Shown: positions 34,786 to 43,989 of the stretch, in pieces
Layout of the letters: every line of letters starts with the position of its first letter
Position numbering within the stretch: position 1 is the stretch's first letter
Made by a program: the position numbers and the translations under genes
NCBI GenBank assembly: GCA_963791145.1
Contig: CAWBRT010000009.1
Location: 62,001-126,000 of the forward strand
Origin: CAWBRT01 sp963791145
GTDB lineage: Bacteria > Acidobacteriota > Terriglobia > Terriglobales > Acidobacteriaceae
DNA: 64,000 nt
Reading direction: 5' to 3'
Notes under the pieces: model-generated
What the model was told of the DNA's origin: nothing
Database searches by the model: none
Seen by the model: only the letters and a program-made list of their open reading frames with translations

Positions 34786-35449
34786 AGCCTATCCAGTCCA
34801 AACGTCATCGGACGACGTTTAAGCCCATGGGCGAAATGGGAATGATATGCGTCCGTCCAACCGGAGTCAACCTGCGCCGGCCTGGACCTAGCTCCCGGCT
34901 TCCCGATTTTGTCTGTCCGGGCACAGGCCGCTCGCCCAAGCCCCCAAAGGTGGTGCGCAACTCAACACGGAGATGGCGGTCCTCCCTTGCAGAGTTAACC
35001 CGGCTCTTTGGGCAAAGTATTAGACGAAGAAAACGGCGATTGGCACTGGGAAATCCACGAAATACGCATTTTCTGGGGAAGGTCCTCCCGGCAATGATCC
35101 GGGGCCCCCAGCAAACGTATTTGGGTTTGCTGGGGTGGAAGGCCTTCGACCGGACTGGAGAACTTTGCGTTGCCGGCGGGGAGAATTTACCCGGTCGAGC
35201 CACCGCATCTTTCGGGCGGGCATCTTGAGCAGATGTAAGCTCTGGGTTTTCAAGCTCCTGGCGGGCGGATGGGGAACCGGCGGTTTGGCACGCGAACTGT
35301 AGTTAGAGGGTCCAGAGCGGCCTGACGCAAGCGTTCGGGAAGCGCGGTAAAGCAAGCCGGCGCACGGGATGGCTCTAACCCCGGTAGCGCGCGCAAGTCG
35401 CGGGCTCGACACATGGGTTCCGCCTTCACTATGTTGGGAGGTTTTTGCG
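34786..35449. other. Long intergenic region without a supportable gene
   Basis: About 660 bp upstream of the OmpA-like gene. Several open frames occur on both strands, but none has family similarity or a good start. It contains a hairpin copy at 35101-35139. The OmpA-like gene must have its promoter here. Confidence 0.5.
35101..35139. repeat. Dispersed repeat, module with CCCCAGCAAAC / GTTTGCTGGGG
   Basis: GGGGCCCCCAGCAAAC and GGGTTTGCTGGGGTG form a hairpin. The same module, with GCAAGC, is inside copy 4 at 39.4 kb and a half-copy is in copy 7 at 62.4 kb. Confidence 0.7.
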
Positions 35450-36433
35450 ATGTTGAAACGTCTTCTGCTGCTGTCTTCTTTGAGTGCATTGCTCGCCGTG
35501 TCCGCTCTGGCGCAAACGGCCACGTCACCGGGACAGCAGAATACCAATCCTGCCGGCGACCAGCCCAGCCAGGCCACGGCCGCGCAGGCGCCCGCAGCCA
35601 ACGACGATCTCGGCCCACACCAGCCGCTGCAGCCGGAAACACGCCAGGGCTTTTGGGGACACCTGAATCCCTTTGCCCGCAAGAAGTATGTTCAGAATCA
35701 GCTCTCCCCCATTCGCAACCGGGTCAATGAACTGGACGAGTTGACCGCCAGCAATACCCGCATGTTAAAGGATGTGGATGCGCGCGCTACCGCGGGCATC
35801 CGCCAGGCCACTGCGCTGGCGAATCAGGCTGATCAGCACGCCGTCGATGCCGGCAACCGCGCCCAGCAGGCGAACACCACCGCGCAGCAGGCCAGCACGC
35901 GGCTGCAGACGGTCGAGCAGGTGGTCGGCAACCTCGACCAGTATCAGGCCGCCAATCAGCTCGAACTGCGCTTCCGCCCGGGACAGGTCATGCTGAGCAA
36001 GCGGGACAAGGATGCTCTCGATGAGATGGCCGGCGACCTGCGCTCGCACAAGGGCTACATCGTCGAGGTGCAGGCCTTCTCGCCGGGACGCGGCGAAGCT
36101 GCCGTCCGCAACTCGCAGAAGATGGCCGACTCGGTGGTGCGCTACCTGGTGCTGAACCACGAGATTCCGGTGTACCGCATCTTCGAGCTGGGCATGGGCA
36201 ACGCTCGCGTCGAGAGCGCACAGACCAAAACAGCCGGCGTTCATGGCAACCGGATTGAGGTCACTGTTCTGAAGAACGGCGTGGATCAACTGGCGCAGGC
36301 TGCCCCGGCCAGCGGTTTCGGAAACAACAACCAAGGCGGCGGAATTGGCGCCGCAACCTCGGCCCCCGCGGTCCAGCCGAAGACCAGCGCTCCCTCCCCC
36401 GGAGTCTCTGCTCCTACGTCTCGGCAGCGTTAA
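35450..36433 (+). CDS. OmpA-family C-terminal domain protein with a coiled-coil segment
   Basis: 327 residues from the ATG at 35450, preceded by GGGAGGT. The signal peptide is MLKRLLLLSSLSALLAVSALA. An Ala/Gln/Asn-rich coiled-coil region (residues ~85-165; ATALANQADQHAVDAGNRAQQAN...) precedes an OmpA-like domain (residues ~170-280; LRFRPGQVMLSKRDKDALDEMAGDL ... GYIVEVQAFSP ... VVRYLVLNHEIPVYRIFELGMGN). OmpA domains bind peptidoglycan diaminopimelate, so it probably tethers the outer membrane. A strong terminator follows. Confidence 0.85.
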   Translation: MLKRLLLLSSLSALLAVSALAQTATSPGQQNTNPAGDQPSQATAAQAPAANDDLGPHQPLQPETRQGFWGHLNPFARKKYVQNQLSPIRNRVNELDELTASNTRMLKDVDARATAGIRQATALANQADQHAVDAGNRAQQANTTAQQASTRLQTVEQVVGNLDQYQAANQLELRFRPGQVMLSKRDKDALDEMAGDLRSHKGYIVEVQAFSPGRGEAAVRNSQKMADSVVRYLVLNHEIPVYRIFELGMGNARVESAQTKTAGVHGNRIEVTVLKNGVDQLAQAAPASGFGNNNQGGGIGAATSAPAVQPKTSAPSPGVSAPTSRQR

Positions 36434-36457
36434 ACCAGACGAGCAGTGGAACCAATA

Positions 36458-36496
36458 GAGCCTCTCGCTTCTTCCTCCGGCGAGAGGCTCTTTTTC
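36458..36496 (+). terminator. Rho-independent terminator after the OmpA-like gene
   Basis: GAGCCTCTCG and CGAGAGGCTC make a perfect 10-bp stem with a short loop, followed by TTTTT. It is the clearest terminator in the window. Confidence 0.9.
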
Positions 36497-36544
36497 CATC
36501 TCAGCAAACGCAACCATGTGGGCTACGTGTTTTGGCGGGTGGAG

Positions 36545-37072
36545 CTACCGCGTACCTGGCGGCGACTGCGGGCCTCCTCGCAGCACATCGACTTTGCTGT
36601 CAATCACGCGGCGATTGTTGCCGTAGGACTGGACGAGGCGGCGCGCCACCTCTTTCTCGCGTCCAGTAGGAACGCTTCCGCTCAATTCGATCCGCGAATC
36701 GGTCACCTCTACATCCAGGCGGCTGCCGGCGAGCGCAGGCTCGTTGCGCAGAGTGTTCCGGATCTGTCCCCGCAGTTTCTCATTTTCCGGACTAGGGATC
36801 GCCGCCCTGATTGCGGATGGGTTTCCCCCGGAGCTTCCAGACTGCGAATTTCCTGCGACTGCTCCCGGCGTAGGGGACTGTCCAGTGGCGGGTGAGGTAA
36901 CGGCCTTCTCCTTCTCGCGCAGTTTGTCATTGCTGGGGTTGTTCGCCTTGGGAGCGGCAGTTTGCGCTTTGTCGGACGTGGCCACGGAATTCGAGTTCTG
37001 CTGCCAGGCCGCAGCTTGTGGCGGGATGGTGAACAGAAGTGCGATCGGCAAAAGAAGAAAGCTGGCCCGCAT
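36545..37072 (-). CDS. Secreted BON-domain protein
   Basis: 175 residues. The signal peptide (SFLLLPIALLFTIPPQAAA) is followed by a low-complexity Asn/Ser/Pro region (residues ~25-100) and a BON domain (residues ~100-165; LRGQIRNTLRNEPALAGSRLDVEVTDSRIELSGSVPTGREKEVARRLVQSY). BON domains associate with phospholipid or support envelope stability. It is convergent with the OmpA-like gene and divergent from fabG. Confidence 0.85.
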   Translation of the reverse strand: MRASFLLLPIALLFTIPPQAAAWQQNSNSVATSDKAQTAAPKANNPSNDKLREKEKAVTSPATGQSPTPGAVAGNSQSGSSGGNPSAIRAAIPSPENEKLRGQIRNTLRNEPALAGSRLDVEVTDSRIELSGSVPTGREKEVARRLVQSYGNNRRVIDSKVDVLRGGPQSPPGTR

Positions 37073-37289
37073 AGCGGCCTCCGTCTCTATTCTAAATTCT
37101 AGAGATGCGCGCGGACGAGACCGATTCCGACTTCGATAACGGATTCTGAAGGCTACGCCTGGGCGAGACTTCAGCGGTGATTGTAATCGTGGCGGCCCGG
37201 CTCTTCCATCCCAGCGCCTGAAAAGTCGCTTGCCGGCGACCCGGGTATAATGCAGCTTCCGGAGTTCTCATCTATATTCAGGAGCCATT

Positions 37290-38037
37290 ATGCAACCACT
37301 CACCGGACGGGTTGCGCTGGTCACCGGCGCGTCGCAGGGTATCGGAAGGGCGTGCGCGTTGGTGCTCGCCGAGGCCGGCGCCACGGTCGCGCTGGCGGCA
37401 CCGCAATGAAGTGAATCTGCAGGATGCAGTGGTCGCCATTACCGCGGCCGGAGGCAAGGCCGCCGCCTACAAACTGGACGTCAGCTCGGAGGACGAGATC
37501 AAGGCGGTCGTCAAGCGCATCCTCGCCGAGCAGGGCAAGGTCGACATTCTGGTGAACAACGCCGGCATCGCGCGCGACCAGCTCATCATGCGCATGAAGC
37601 GCGCCGACTGGGACGCGGTGCTGAACACCAATCTCACCGCCGCATTCCTGACGATCCAGGCGGTAATCGGCTCCATGCTCAAGCAGCGCTGGGGACGCAT
37701 CATCAACATCGGCAGTGTCATGGGACGCATGGGACAGGTGGGGCAGTCCAATTACTCCTCCGCCAAGGCCGGCCTGATCGGGCTGACCATGGCGGTGGCG
37801 CGCGAGGTGGCATCCAGAAATATCACTGTCAACTGCATCGCCCCCGGCTGGATTGAGACGGCCATGACCGCCACGATCACCCCGGAGATGCGGGAGAACA
37901 TTCTCAAGCTCATCCCCATGCAGCGCCCCGGACAGGATGTCGAGGTGGCGCATGCGGTCCGTTTTCTCGCCTCCGAAGAGGCCGGCTATATCACCGGCGA
38001 TGTTTTGAATGTGAACGGCGGGATGCTGATGGGATGA
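37290..38037 (+). CDS. fabG: 3-oxoacyl-ACP reductase (one indel)
   Basis: The ATG at 37290 has AGGAG just upstream and begins MQPLTGRVALVTGASQGIGRACALVLAEAGATVALAA. Near 37399-37402 one extra C shifts the frame; removing it gives AARNEVNLQDAV, the normal continuation. The rest has NNAGIARDQLIMRM, IINIGSVMGRMGQVGQSNYSSAKAGL (Ser, Tyr, Lys catalytic set) and the C-terminal ITGDVLNVNGGMLMG. It is an NADPH-dependent short-chain reductase in fatty-acid elongation. Confidence 0.93.
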
Positions 38038-38384
38038 GTGTTGATCCCTCCAGCGCGGTTCTGCCTTAACCGTGGAAGCAGCGGGGCTGCAGGGTGATGA
38101 GATCGTTTTAGGATGCCCGGACCGTCCTGTAATCTGGTGTAATCAATGCAGATTTGAGCGTCTTGTCCCACCTTGTGAAACTGCAAACACATGCCCTCGC
38201 GACTGTCTAAGGGGTTCATCTCAAACGGCCAAGCGCCAGTCGTGGAACTGAACCACAAAATGTACCGAAATGCACTGAGAGTCGCATTCCGAGTGAAGAT
38301 TCTCCTTGCATCCAGCTTCAAAGAATTATTACCATGCAGCTAACCTTTGGCTCGCATATTTTTGGCCAGAAGATAACCATACAA
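38038..38384. other. Intergenic region upstream of the XRE regulator
   Basis: About 350 bp with lower GC than the flanks. No gene is supported. It should carry the regulator's promoter. Confidence 0.45.
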
Positions 38385-38732
38385 ATGAATATAGGCGAAA
38401 CGATTCGCAGTTTCCGGCTCCAGAAGGGAATGTCGCAGGGCGACATTGAAAAGCGCACAGGACTGCTGCGCTGTTACCTGTCGCGGGTGGAGAACGGCCA
38501 CACCATCCCTTCCTTGGACACCCTGGCCAAGATCGCCTCGGCGATGGATGTTCAGTTGGGCCAATTTTTTGCCGACAACTCGGCCGATGCCGCCAGCCGG
38601 GCCGCCATGCAGATGAATGAAGAGGAGGTCCGCTTCCTCTCCCAGATCCGGCGATATTCCTCGAACCTTAACGACAGCGATCGCAAGCTGGTCCTCGCCA
38701 TGGTCAAAAAGATGGCGGCGACCGCCAAGTAA
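38385..38732 (+). CDS. XRE-family transcriptional regulator
   Basis: 115 residues from the ATG at 38385 (MNIGETIRSFRLQKGMSQGDIEKRTGLLRCYLSRVENGHTIPSLDTLAKIASAMDVQLGQFF). The HTH_3 domain covers residues ~5-60; the frame is open a little further upstream, but that part is not conserved-looking. The C-terminal ~45 residues are helical (EEEVRFLSQIRRYSSNLNDSDRKLVLAMVKKMAA) and may dimerise. Target genes cannot be inferred. Confidence 0.88.
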   Translation: MNIGETIRSFRLQKGMSQGDIEKRTGLLRCYLSRVENGHTIPSLDTLAKIASAMDVQLGQFFADNSADAASRAAMQMNEEEVRFLSQIRRYSSNLNDSDRKLVLAMVKKMAATAK

Positions 38733-38765
38733 GTCCCCGTTCCAACGGCTTTATTCCGATCATAA

Positions 38766-38791
38766 ACAAGGCGTCCCGCGGGACGCCTTGT
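38766..38791. terminator. Perfect 26-bp palindrome between convergent genes
   Basis: ACAAGGCGTCCCG is followed directly by its exact complement. It lies between the convergent XRE and DinB genes and probably folds as a bidirectional terminator or a repeat-type hairpin; there is no T-tract. Confidence 0.5.
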
Positions 38792-38824
38792 AATTCTGCA
38801 TAGGCGAAGCTTCGAGGTTTCCGT

Positions 38825-38872
38825 GGCGAGCTTCGCTCGCCTGCCCAGGACACCCCACAGCCGAGGGCGCTG
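38825..38872. repeat. Copy 3 of the dispersed palindromic repeat
   Basis: GGCGAGCTTCGCTCGCC, then TGCCCAGGACACCCCACAGC and CGAGGGCGCTGG. It is the same module order as copy 7 but more diverged. Confidence 0.65.
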
Positions 38873-38886
38873 GCCGTGGAATTCGG

Positions 38887-39377
38887 CTATGGCCGGCCAA
38901 GTGTCCAACAAGCGCCGGATCACGATCAGCTCGCCCAGGTGATGCGAGTTGTGGTCGGCCACCAGCAGGGCTTCGCGCAGCAGGTTCTGACCCTCGCCCC
39001 AGGGAAACGGTTCCAGCAGGTCGTTGGCCGGGTCTTTGACGAGCCGCACCATCTGGTCGCGGTCCTCTTGAATCCGTCCGACCGATTCCTCCCAGCTTTT
39101 GCCCGTCGGCGGAGCAGCCGATTTGGGCCAGTAACCCTCCGGCCACTTGGGCGAATGGTAACGGCCATCGCTTGTTCATGCTGAAGCGCAAAATGTCATT
39201 CTGCGCCATGCGAATGTGCTCGAGCACCTGCCAGGCCGAGTATGGCAGTCCTGGCGGCACAACGCCGCGCAGCTTCGCCGGAAAGCGCTTCACGACCTCT
39301 TCGAAGCGCGCATGCGCCTGCCCGCCGCGTAGGAACTCGACTAATTGCTTGCGGATCTCCTTATCACCTGCCGCCAT
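38887..39377 (-). CDS. Second DinB-family protein, broken by indels (3' end approximate)
   Basis: The ATG at 39377 with GGGGGAG upstream starts MAAGDKEIRKQLVEFLRGGQAHARFEEVVKRFPAKLRGVVPPGLPYSAWQVLEHIRMAQNDILRFSMN. The DinB histidine is in LEHIRMAQ. After an indel near 39140 the adjacent frame gives QMVRLVKDPANDLLEPFPWGEGQNLLREALLVADHNSHHLGELIVIRRLLDTWP, with the second metal pair in DHNSHHLGEL. The stop is ambiguous: a TAG at 38887 in the third frame would end it soon after RRLLDTWP. It is a paralogue of the DinB protein at 16.7 kb, but they are not close. Confidence 0.75.
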
Positions 39378-39440
39378 GGCATTCTCCCCCCGCCGCAAGT
39401 GGGACGCCAGAGCGGAGCCCCGTGTTGCCGCCGCCCAGTA

Positions 39441-39534
39441 CACGTAGGCCCAGCCGCCCTCGCCTGCGGCGGGGCCCCCGGCAAGCCTGAATTCGGGCTT
39501 GCTGGGGTGTCCTGGGCGGCGAGCAAAGCTCGCC
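39441..39534. repeat. Copy 4 of the dispersed palindromic repeat (longest, composite)
   Basis: CACGTAGGCCCAGCCGCCC, then GGGGCCCCCGGCAAGC..GGGCTTGCTGGGGTG, then CCTGGGCGGCGAGCAAAGCTCGCC. All three modules are present in one element, which shows how the shorter copies relate. Confidence 0.8.
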
Positions 39535-39562
39535 TTCTGGTCCGGCGCTAACCTGGGAATTT

Positions 39563-39597
39563 CCTTGAAACCTTGAAACCTTGAAACTTTGAAACCC
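39563..39597. repeat. Short tandem array of CCTTGAAA
   Basis: Three to four copies of an 8-bp unit CCTTGAAA just upstream of kdsB. The same unit flanks the transposase remnant at 43.4-43.9 kb. Confidence 0.75.
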
Positions 39598-39644
39598 ATC
39601 TGATAGGGTCGGCCAGTTGACCCAACTTTGCCCGGGAGAGCTCC

Positions 39645-40419
39645 GTGCACGTGAGATTCGTTGCCGTAATTCCAGCCCGTCTGGCCTCGACCCGGCTGGC
39701 TCGCAAGGCGCTGCGCCAGATTGCGGGTAAGAGCATGGTGGCCCGCGTCTATGAAGCGGTTGCGGCCAGCAAGTCGGTGTCGGAAGACCGTGGTGGCCAC
39801 CGATGCGGCGGAGATCATCGAGCACTGCCGCCAGCACGGCATTCCGGCGCGCCTGACCTCGACCGAGCACCGCAGTGGCACCGACCGCGTGCACGAAGTC
39901 GCCGCCTCGCTCGCCGCCGATGTTTACATCAACGTGCAAGGCGACGAGCCCCTGACCCGCCCCGAACACCTCGACCTGCTGGTGAGCCTCATGCGGCAAC
40001 CCGGCGTCGAGGTGGGGACGCTGAAGACCGTTTGCGCTGCCGCCGATATCGGCAATCCCAACGCGGTAAAAGTAGTCTGCGATGCCGCCGGCCGGGCGCT
40101 TTACTTCTCCCGCAGCACAATCCCGTTCGACCGGGACCGCGGCGGCCAACCGAACCCCTCGACAGGCGCCGTGGTTGCAGGCGCTGTCCCTTACTTCAAG
40201 CACCTTGGTTTCTACGCCTACCGCAAGGCGGCGCTGGAACGCTTCTGCTCGTGGCCGGAGTCGCCGTTGGAGCGCGTGGAGCGGCTTGAGCAGTTGCGCT
40301 TCCTGGAGAACGGCGTAGCCATCCACGTCGCCGAAACCCCGTTTGATACCGTTGGGGTTGATACCGAGGAGGACCTGCAACGGGTGGAGCAAATTATTCT
40401 GGGGCGCGAAACCAAGTAG
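39645..40419 (+). CDS. kdsB: CMP-KDO synthetase (3-deoxy-manno-octulosonate cytidylyltransferase), one indel
   Basis: The GTG at 39645 begins MHVRFVAVIPARLASTRLARKALRQIAGKSMVARVYEA, with the nucleotide-binding IPAR.ASTR..RKAL motif. Near 39789 one base is missing from SEDR-VVVATDA, after which the adjacent frame continues to 40419 with INVQGDEPL (Mg/CTP site), PNAVKVVCD, YFSRSTIPFDR and FDTVGVDTEEDLQRVE. The enzyme activates KDO for lipopolysaccharide core synthesis, so the organism should make an LPS outer membrane. It is single here; kdsA is not seen. Confidence 0.93.
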
Positions 40420-40437
40420 CCGAAAAGGCCATTTACG

Positions 40438-40612
40438 ATTTCAGATTTTTGATTTTGATTGGAAGACAAAACATTTCCTGCAAGAGAGCGGAGTACGCCC
40501 GTTCTTAGGAAGACGGAAATTTACCATCTAAGATTTTCGATTTTTGGATTTCAGATTAAGACAACCGAGTCCTTGCTGCTTTTCAATCTGAAATCAAAAA
40601 TCTGAAATCCTA
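40438..40612. repeat. AT-rich inverted repeats (GATTTCAGATTTTTGATTT)
   Basis: GATTTCAGATTTTTGATTT at 40438-40456 is exactly complementary to AAATCAAAAATCTGAAATC at about 40591-40609, with a third related copy near 40527-40552. It fills the kdsB to DUF4139 gap. Confidence 0.75.
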
Positions 40613-40629
40613 AATTGCCGGAGCTCCTC

Positions 40630-42054
40630 ATGCGCAAAGCAATTCTCTCGATCCTGTGCCTGTTCGTGCCGTTGACCCTGGTGGCTCAGAACGAGCCCTC
40701 GCTGACCATCTACAACGGCGGATTCGCCGTCGTGCGCGAGCGTCTGCCGCTGAATTTGAAGCCGGGAGTCAATTCCGTGCAGTTCTCTGGCGTGACCACG
40801 CAGTTGGAGCCGGAGTCGGTGATGCTGCGCGATCCCGAGGGACAGCGCTCGCTCGAGATTCTAGAGCAGAGTTATCGCGGCGATCCGGTAAACCAGGGGC
40901 TTCTGCTCTCGCTCTACGAAGGCAAGACCATCGAGTTCATCAACCGCTATCCCGACTGCGTGGAAACCGTCCAGGGCAAGATCATCCGTTCCGGATACGT
41001 TCCCGGCGGTGGAGCCGCGACGCAGCCGGTAATCGAAGTCAATGGAAAGCTGATCTTCGCCCTGCCGGGTACGCCGCTGTTTCCCGCCTTGACCAGCGAC
41101 ACCATTCTGAAGCCCACGCTGAACTGGCAGTTGCAGACCGACAAGCCGGGCGCCTTCACCGCCGAACTCGGCTACATCACCAACGGCATGAGCTGGAAGG
41201 CCGATTACAACCTGGTCGCCCCCGAGAAAGGTGACACGCTGGACCTGATCGGCTGGGTCACGATGAACAATCGCACCGGCAAGGTCTTCGAGAACGCCCG
41301 CATTCGCCTCATGGCCGGCGATGTGAACAAGATTCAGCCGATCGTCCGCAATGACAGGGTAATGATGAAGGCGATGGTGGCCGCTCCAGCTCCCGCCGTC
41401 ACCGAAAAGGCCTTCGACGAGTTTCATCTCTACACCCTGGCGCGGCCCACCACGCTGCACGACCAGGAGACCAAGCAGGTAGAATTCATCTCCGCCACCG
41501 GCGTTCCGGCGAAGCGTATTTACATCTACGACGGGCAGCGCGGCTTCTGGTACGGAGGACTCGTCGGCGACAATGCCAGCTACGGAACGCAGTCGAACAC
41601 CAAGGTCTGGGTGATGCAGGAGTTCAAGAACAGCAAGCAGAACCACCTCGGGGTCGCCCTGCCCAAGGGCCGGCTGCGCTTCTACCGCCGCGACACGGAC
41701 GGCTCGCTGCAGTTCGTGGGCGAAAACGAGATCGACCACACTCCGGCCGACGAGACTATTCGCGTGCAGACGGGCAGCGCCTTCGACGTGGTGGGCGAGC
41801 GCAAGCGCACCGACTACCAGGTCAACAGCAGCCAGCGCTGGGCCAACGAGAGCTTCGAGATCCACGTGCGCAACCACAAGAAGGAAGCCGTCGAGGTGCG
41901 TGTGGTCGAGCACCTGTACCGCTGGAACAACTGGAAGATACTCGCGGAGTCCGACAAGGAGCTGAAGACCGACGCGCAGACGATCGAGTTCCGGGTAACG
42001 GTGCCGCCCGACGGCGACAAGGCCGTGACCTACACGGTGCACTACACGTGGTAA
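40630..42054 (+). CDS. DUF4139-domain secreted protein
   Basis: 474 residues from the ATG at 40630, with GGAG seven bases upstream. The signal peptide is RKAILSILCLFVPLTLVAQ. It shows the DUF4139 pattern: an N-terminal strand region (LTIYNGGFAVVRERLPLNLKPGVNSVQFSGVTTQLEPESVML), GYITNGMSWKADYNLVAPEKGDTLDLIGWVTMNNRTGKVFENARIRLMAGD, and a C-terminal beta domain (VRVVEHLYRWNNWKIL). The family is a predicted envelope beta-sandwich of unknown role. It is convergent with the M48 protease. Confidence 0.9.
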   Translation: MRKAILSILCLFVPLTLVAQNEPSLTIYNGGFAVVRERLPLNLKPGVNSVQFSGVTTQLEPESVMLRDPEGQRSLEILEQSYRGDPVNQGLLLSLYEGKTIEFINRYPDCVETVQGKIIRSGYVPGGGAATQPVIEVNGKLIFALPGTPLFPALTSDTILKPTLNWQLQTDKPGAFTAELGYITNGMSWKADYNLVAPEKGDTLDLIGWVTMNNRTGKVFENARIRLMAGDVNKIQPIVRNDRVMMKAMVAAPAPAVTEKAFDEFHLYTLARPTTLHDQETKQVEFISATGVPAKRIYIYDGQRGFWYGGLVGDNASYGTQSNTKVWVMQEFKNSKQNHLGVALPKGRLRFYRRDTDGSLQFVGENEIDHTPADETIRVQTGSAFDVVGERKRTDYQVNSSQRWANESFEIHVRNHKKEAVEVRVVEHLYRWNNWKILAESDKELKTDAQTIEFRVTVPPDGDKAVTYTVHYTW

Positions 42055-42105
42055 GACAGGGGATAGGGAATAGGGAACAGGGATAGAGCCGGCTCTGGAT
42101 TCGAT

Positions 42106-43251
42106 CTAGCTCCTGATCATCGTCCGCTCTTTCCCCCACGCCTCTGCGGCGGCGATTCGCTTGGCTATTGGCGGATGCGAGTGGAATAGTATCTCCACGA
42201 TCCGGGACGGTTGGCGCTCGGCGAGGTTCTGTTCCGCCAGCTTGTTCATAGCGGAGATGAACGGCTCCACGGCGGCAATCGATTTCAAGGCGTAGCGGTC
42301 GGCCTGGCGTTCGGTGAAGCGCGAGTAGGCCTTGAGCAGGGGCATAAGCGCCAGCGACAGCACCGTGGTCACCAGGATGATCAGCGGCAGGTTGGCGAAG
42401 TCGTACTGCGAGATGAACCACTCCTTGCGCAGCACCGCCCAGCGCAGCACCCACTTCAGCAGCCAGAAGCCGGCAAAGGAAAGTAGCGCCTGCACGATCA
42501 TGGATTTCAGGATGTGGCGGCAAACGTGGTGGCCGAGCTCGTGGGCCAGCACGGCTTCAATCTCGTCGTTGCTGTAGTTTTCGAGCAGCGTATCGGCCAG
42601 AATGATGCGCCGCGTGGCTCCCCAGCCGGCGAGGGCGGCGTTTGCCTTCTTGGACTTCTCCGAGAGAACCCATTCGTAAACGCCGCGAACCTTCGTCCCG
42701 GCGCGCTCGCTCAAGCGGGTCAGGCGAGTTCGCAGCTCCGGGTTGTTGAGCGGCCGGAACTTGTAAAAGATGGGAAAGATCACCAGTGGCGCAATCTGCA
42801 CGAAGAGCACAGACAACGCCATGAATACCACCCAGGCAACGATCCACCACGTCTGGGGAAATTTGCGAACCAGCAGATAGAACAGCTCCGCCAGAATGGT
42901 GGAGATCACCAGCCCGACCAGGAACTCCTTTATCTGGTCCCACAGCCAGGCGCGCAGCCGCTGATTGGAGAGATGGTACTGGTGCTCCAGCCGGAAGCCG
43001 TAAAGATCCAGCCCGAGGGAAAGCAGCTTGCTCAAGATCGCCAGTGCAAGCACGTACAGGAACAAAGCCAGAACGTAGTTCTGCCGGTCGACCCGGAAAA
43101 CCAGGTCGCGTAACAGGCGTGTCCAGCCGGTGGCCAGCAGTAAGGCCATCAGCGCCAATCCCAGGCCGCTCTCCGCCATGCCCAGCCTGCGGCTCAGCCG
43201 GTTGTAACGCCGGGCGTCGGCAGTGTCGGCGAATGTTGCTGCAAAACTCAT
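42106..43251 (-). CDS. M48-family membrane zinc protease (Ste24/CAAX type)
   Basis: 381 residues. An N-terminal region with several helices corresponds to the CAAX-prenyl-protease N-terminal domain; the zinc site is AVLAHELGHHVCRH (HExxH), with the third ligand in the FTERQADRYALKS segment (ExxxD). The length and topology match bacterial Ste24 homologues, which act as membrane protein quality-control proteases. It is single, divergent from the transposase-remnant region. Confidence 0.93.
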   Translation of the reverse strand: MSFAATFADTADARRYNRLSRRLGMAESGLGLALMALLLATGWTRLLRDLVFRVDRQNYVLALFLYVLALAILSKLLSLGLDLYGFRLEHQYHLSNQRLRAWLWDQIKEFLVGLVISTILAELFYLLVRKFPQTWWIVAWVVFMALSVLFVQIAPLVIFPIFYKFRPLNNPELRTRLTRLSERAGTKVRGVYEWVLSEKSKKANAALAGWGATRRIILADTLLENYSNDEIEAVLAHELGHHVCRHILKSMIVQALLSFAGFWLLKWVLRWAVLRKEWFISQYDFANLPLIILVTTVLSLALMPLLKAYSRFTERQADRYALKSIAAVEPFISAMNKLAEQNLAERQPSRIVEILFHSHPPIAKRIAAAEAWGKERTMIRS

Positions 43252-43357
43252 GGGATATCGAACCTGATCATACAGAATTACGCTTCAGGAGGGAATCAGA
43301 GCCTCCCCCCGACGTCATCATTGACCATGGAATTTTCAGAGTTGTAACCAGGGGGGA

Positions 43358-43964
43358 CAGGTTTCAAGGTTTCGGAGTTTCAAGGTTTCAACTGATTCAA
43401 AGGAGCCCCGACGCGGCCAGGCGAAACTTTGCAACCCTGAAACGGGAGGTGTTGGCCTGTTCCAACGTGCTGATGCCGTGCAGTCGCAGTTCTTGCGGCA
43501 GGCGTCCCTGCCAGGTTCCGAAGTTGCGCTCCGAGCGCCCGCGCGCCTGCGGCGAATAGGCTGGGATCATCTGGATGCCTAGATCGCGTAGCGCCCGTCC
43601 CACCTGCGTCAGTTGTTGCCGATCCACCTTGCCGCCGGCTTTGGGCGTGAACCAGAAATGGCTTCCGCGATCGCTGTAGAGCGCGCAAAACAGTCCTTTG
43701 CGTTCCACCACTTGCCGCAGCGCCGCCATCACCGTGACCGTCGATTCTTCTTCCACCAGCTGGGCGTAGTAAATCTCGCTGGTGGCGTCATCGAGCACCA
43801 CAATCAGGTCGTACCAGCGTTCGTCCTGAAACCAGCGATGCCGGCTGCCGTCGATGTGCAGCAGCATCCCCGGCAACGGCCGTCGTGGTCGCCGCTTGCG
43901 ATGTACCCCACGCTTGCGCCCGCGCGCCACCAGTCCGGCACCTTGCTTGAAACCTTGAAACCTG
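43358..43964. repeat. TTGAAACC-type repeats flanking a transposase remnant
   Basis: CAGGTTTCAAGGTTTC begins at 43358 (and GTTTCAAGGTTTCAAC to 43391); the complementary CTTGAAACCTTGAAACCTG is at 43946-43964. The transposase fragment sits between them, truncated on both sides. The unit is the same as at 39563-39597. Confidence 0.7.
43397..43930 (-). pseudogene. Transposase fragment with an rve/DDE integrase core (ISNCY/IS481-like)
   Basis: 177 residues of integrase core only. LHIDGSRHRWF (first Asp), VVLDDATSEIYYA, LYSDRGSHFWF (second Asp) and RSERNFGTWQGRLPQELR (Glu) form the DDE triad. The N-terminal HTH domain is missing, and beyond ISTLEQAN the sequence turns into flanking repeat. No terminal inverted repeats of an intact IS are visible, so it is a remnant. 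Confidence 0.75.
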
Positions 43965-43989
43965 CCGCCCTCCGGTTACAATGCTCCTG

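Noticed and set aside
34805..35682. Open frames on both strands upstream of the OmpA-like gene
   Set aside because: They lack good starts, run into the repeat hairpin and show no protein-like composition.
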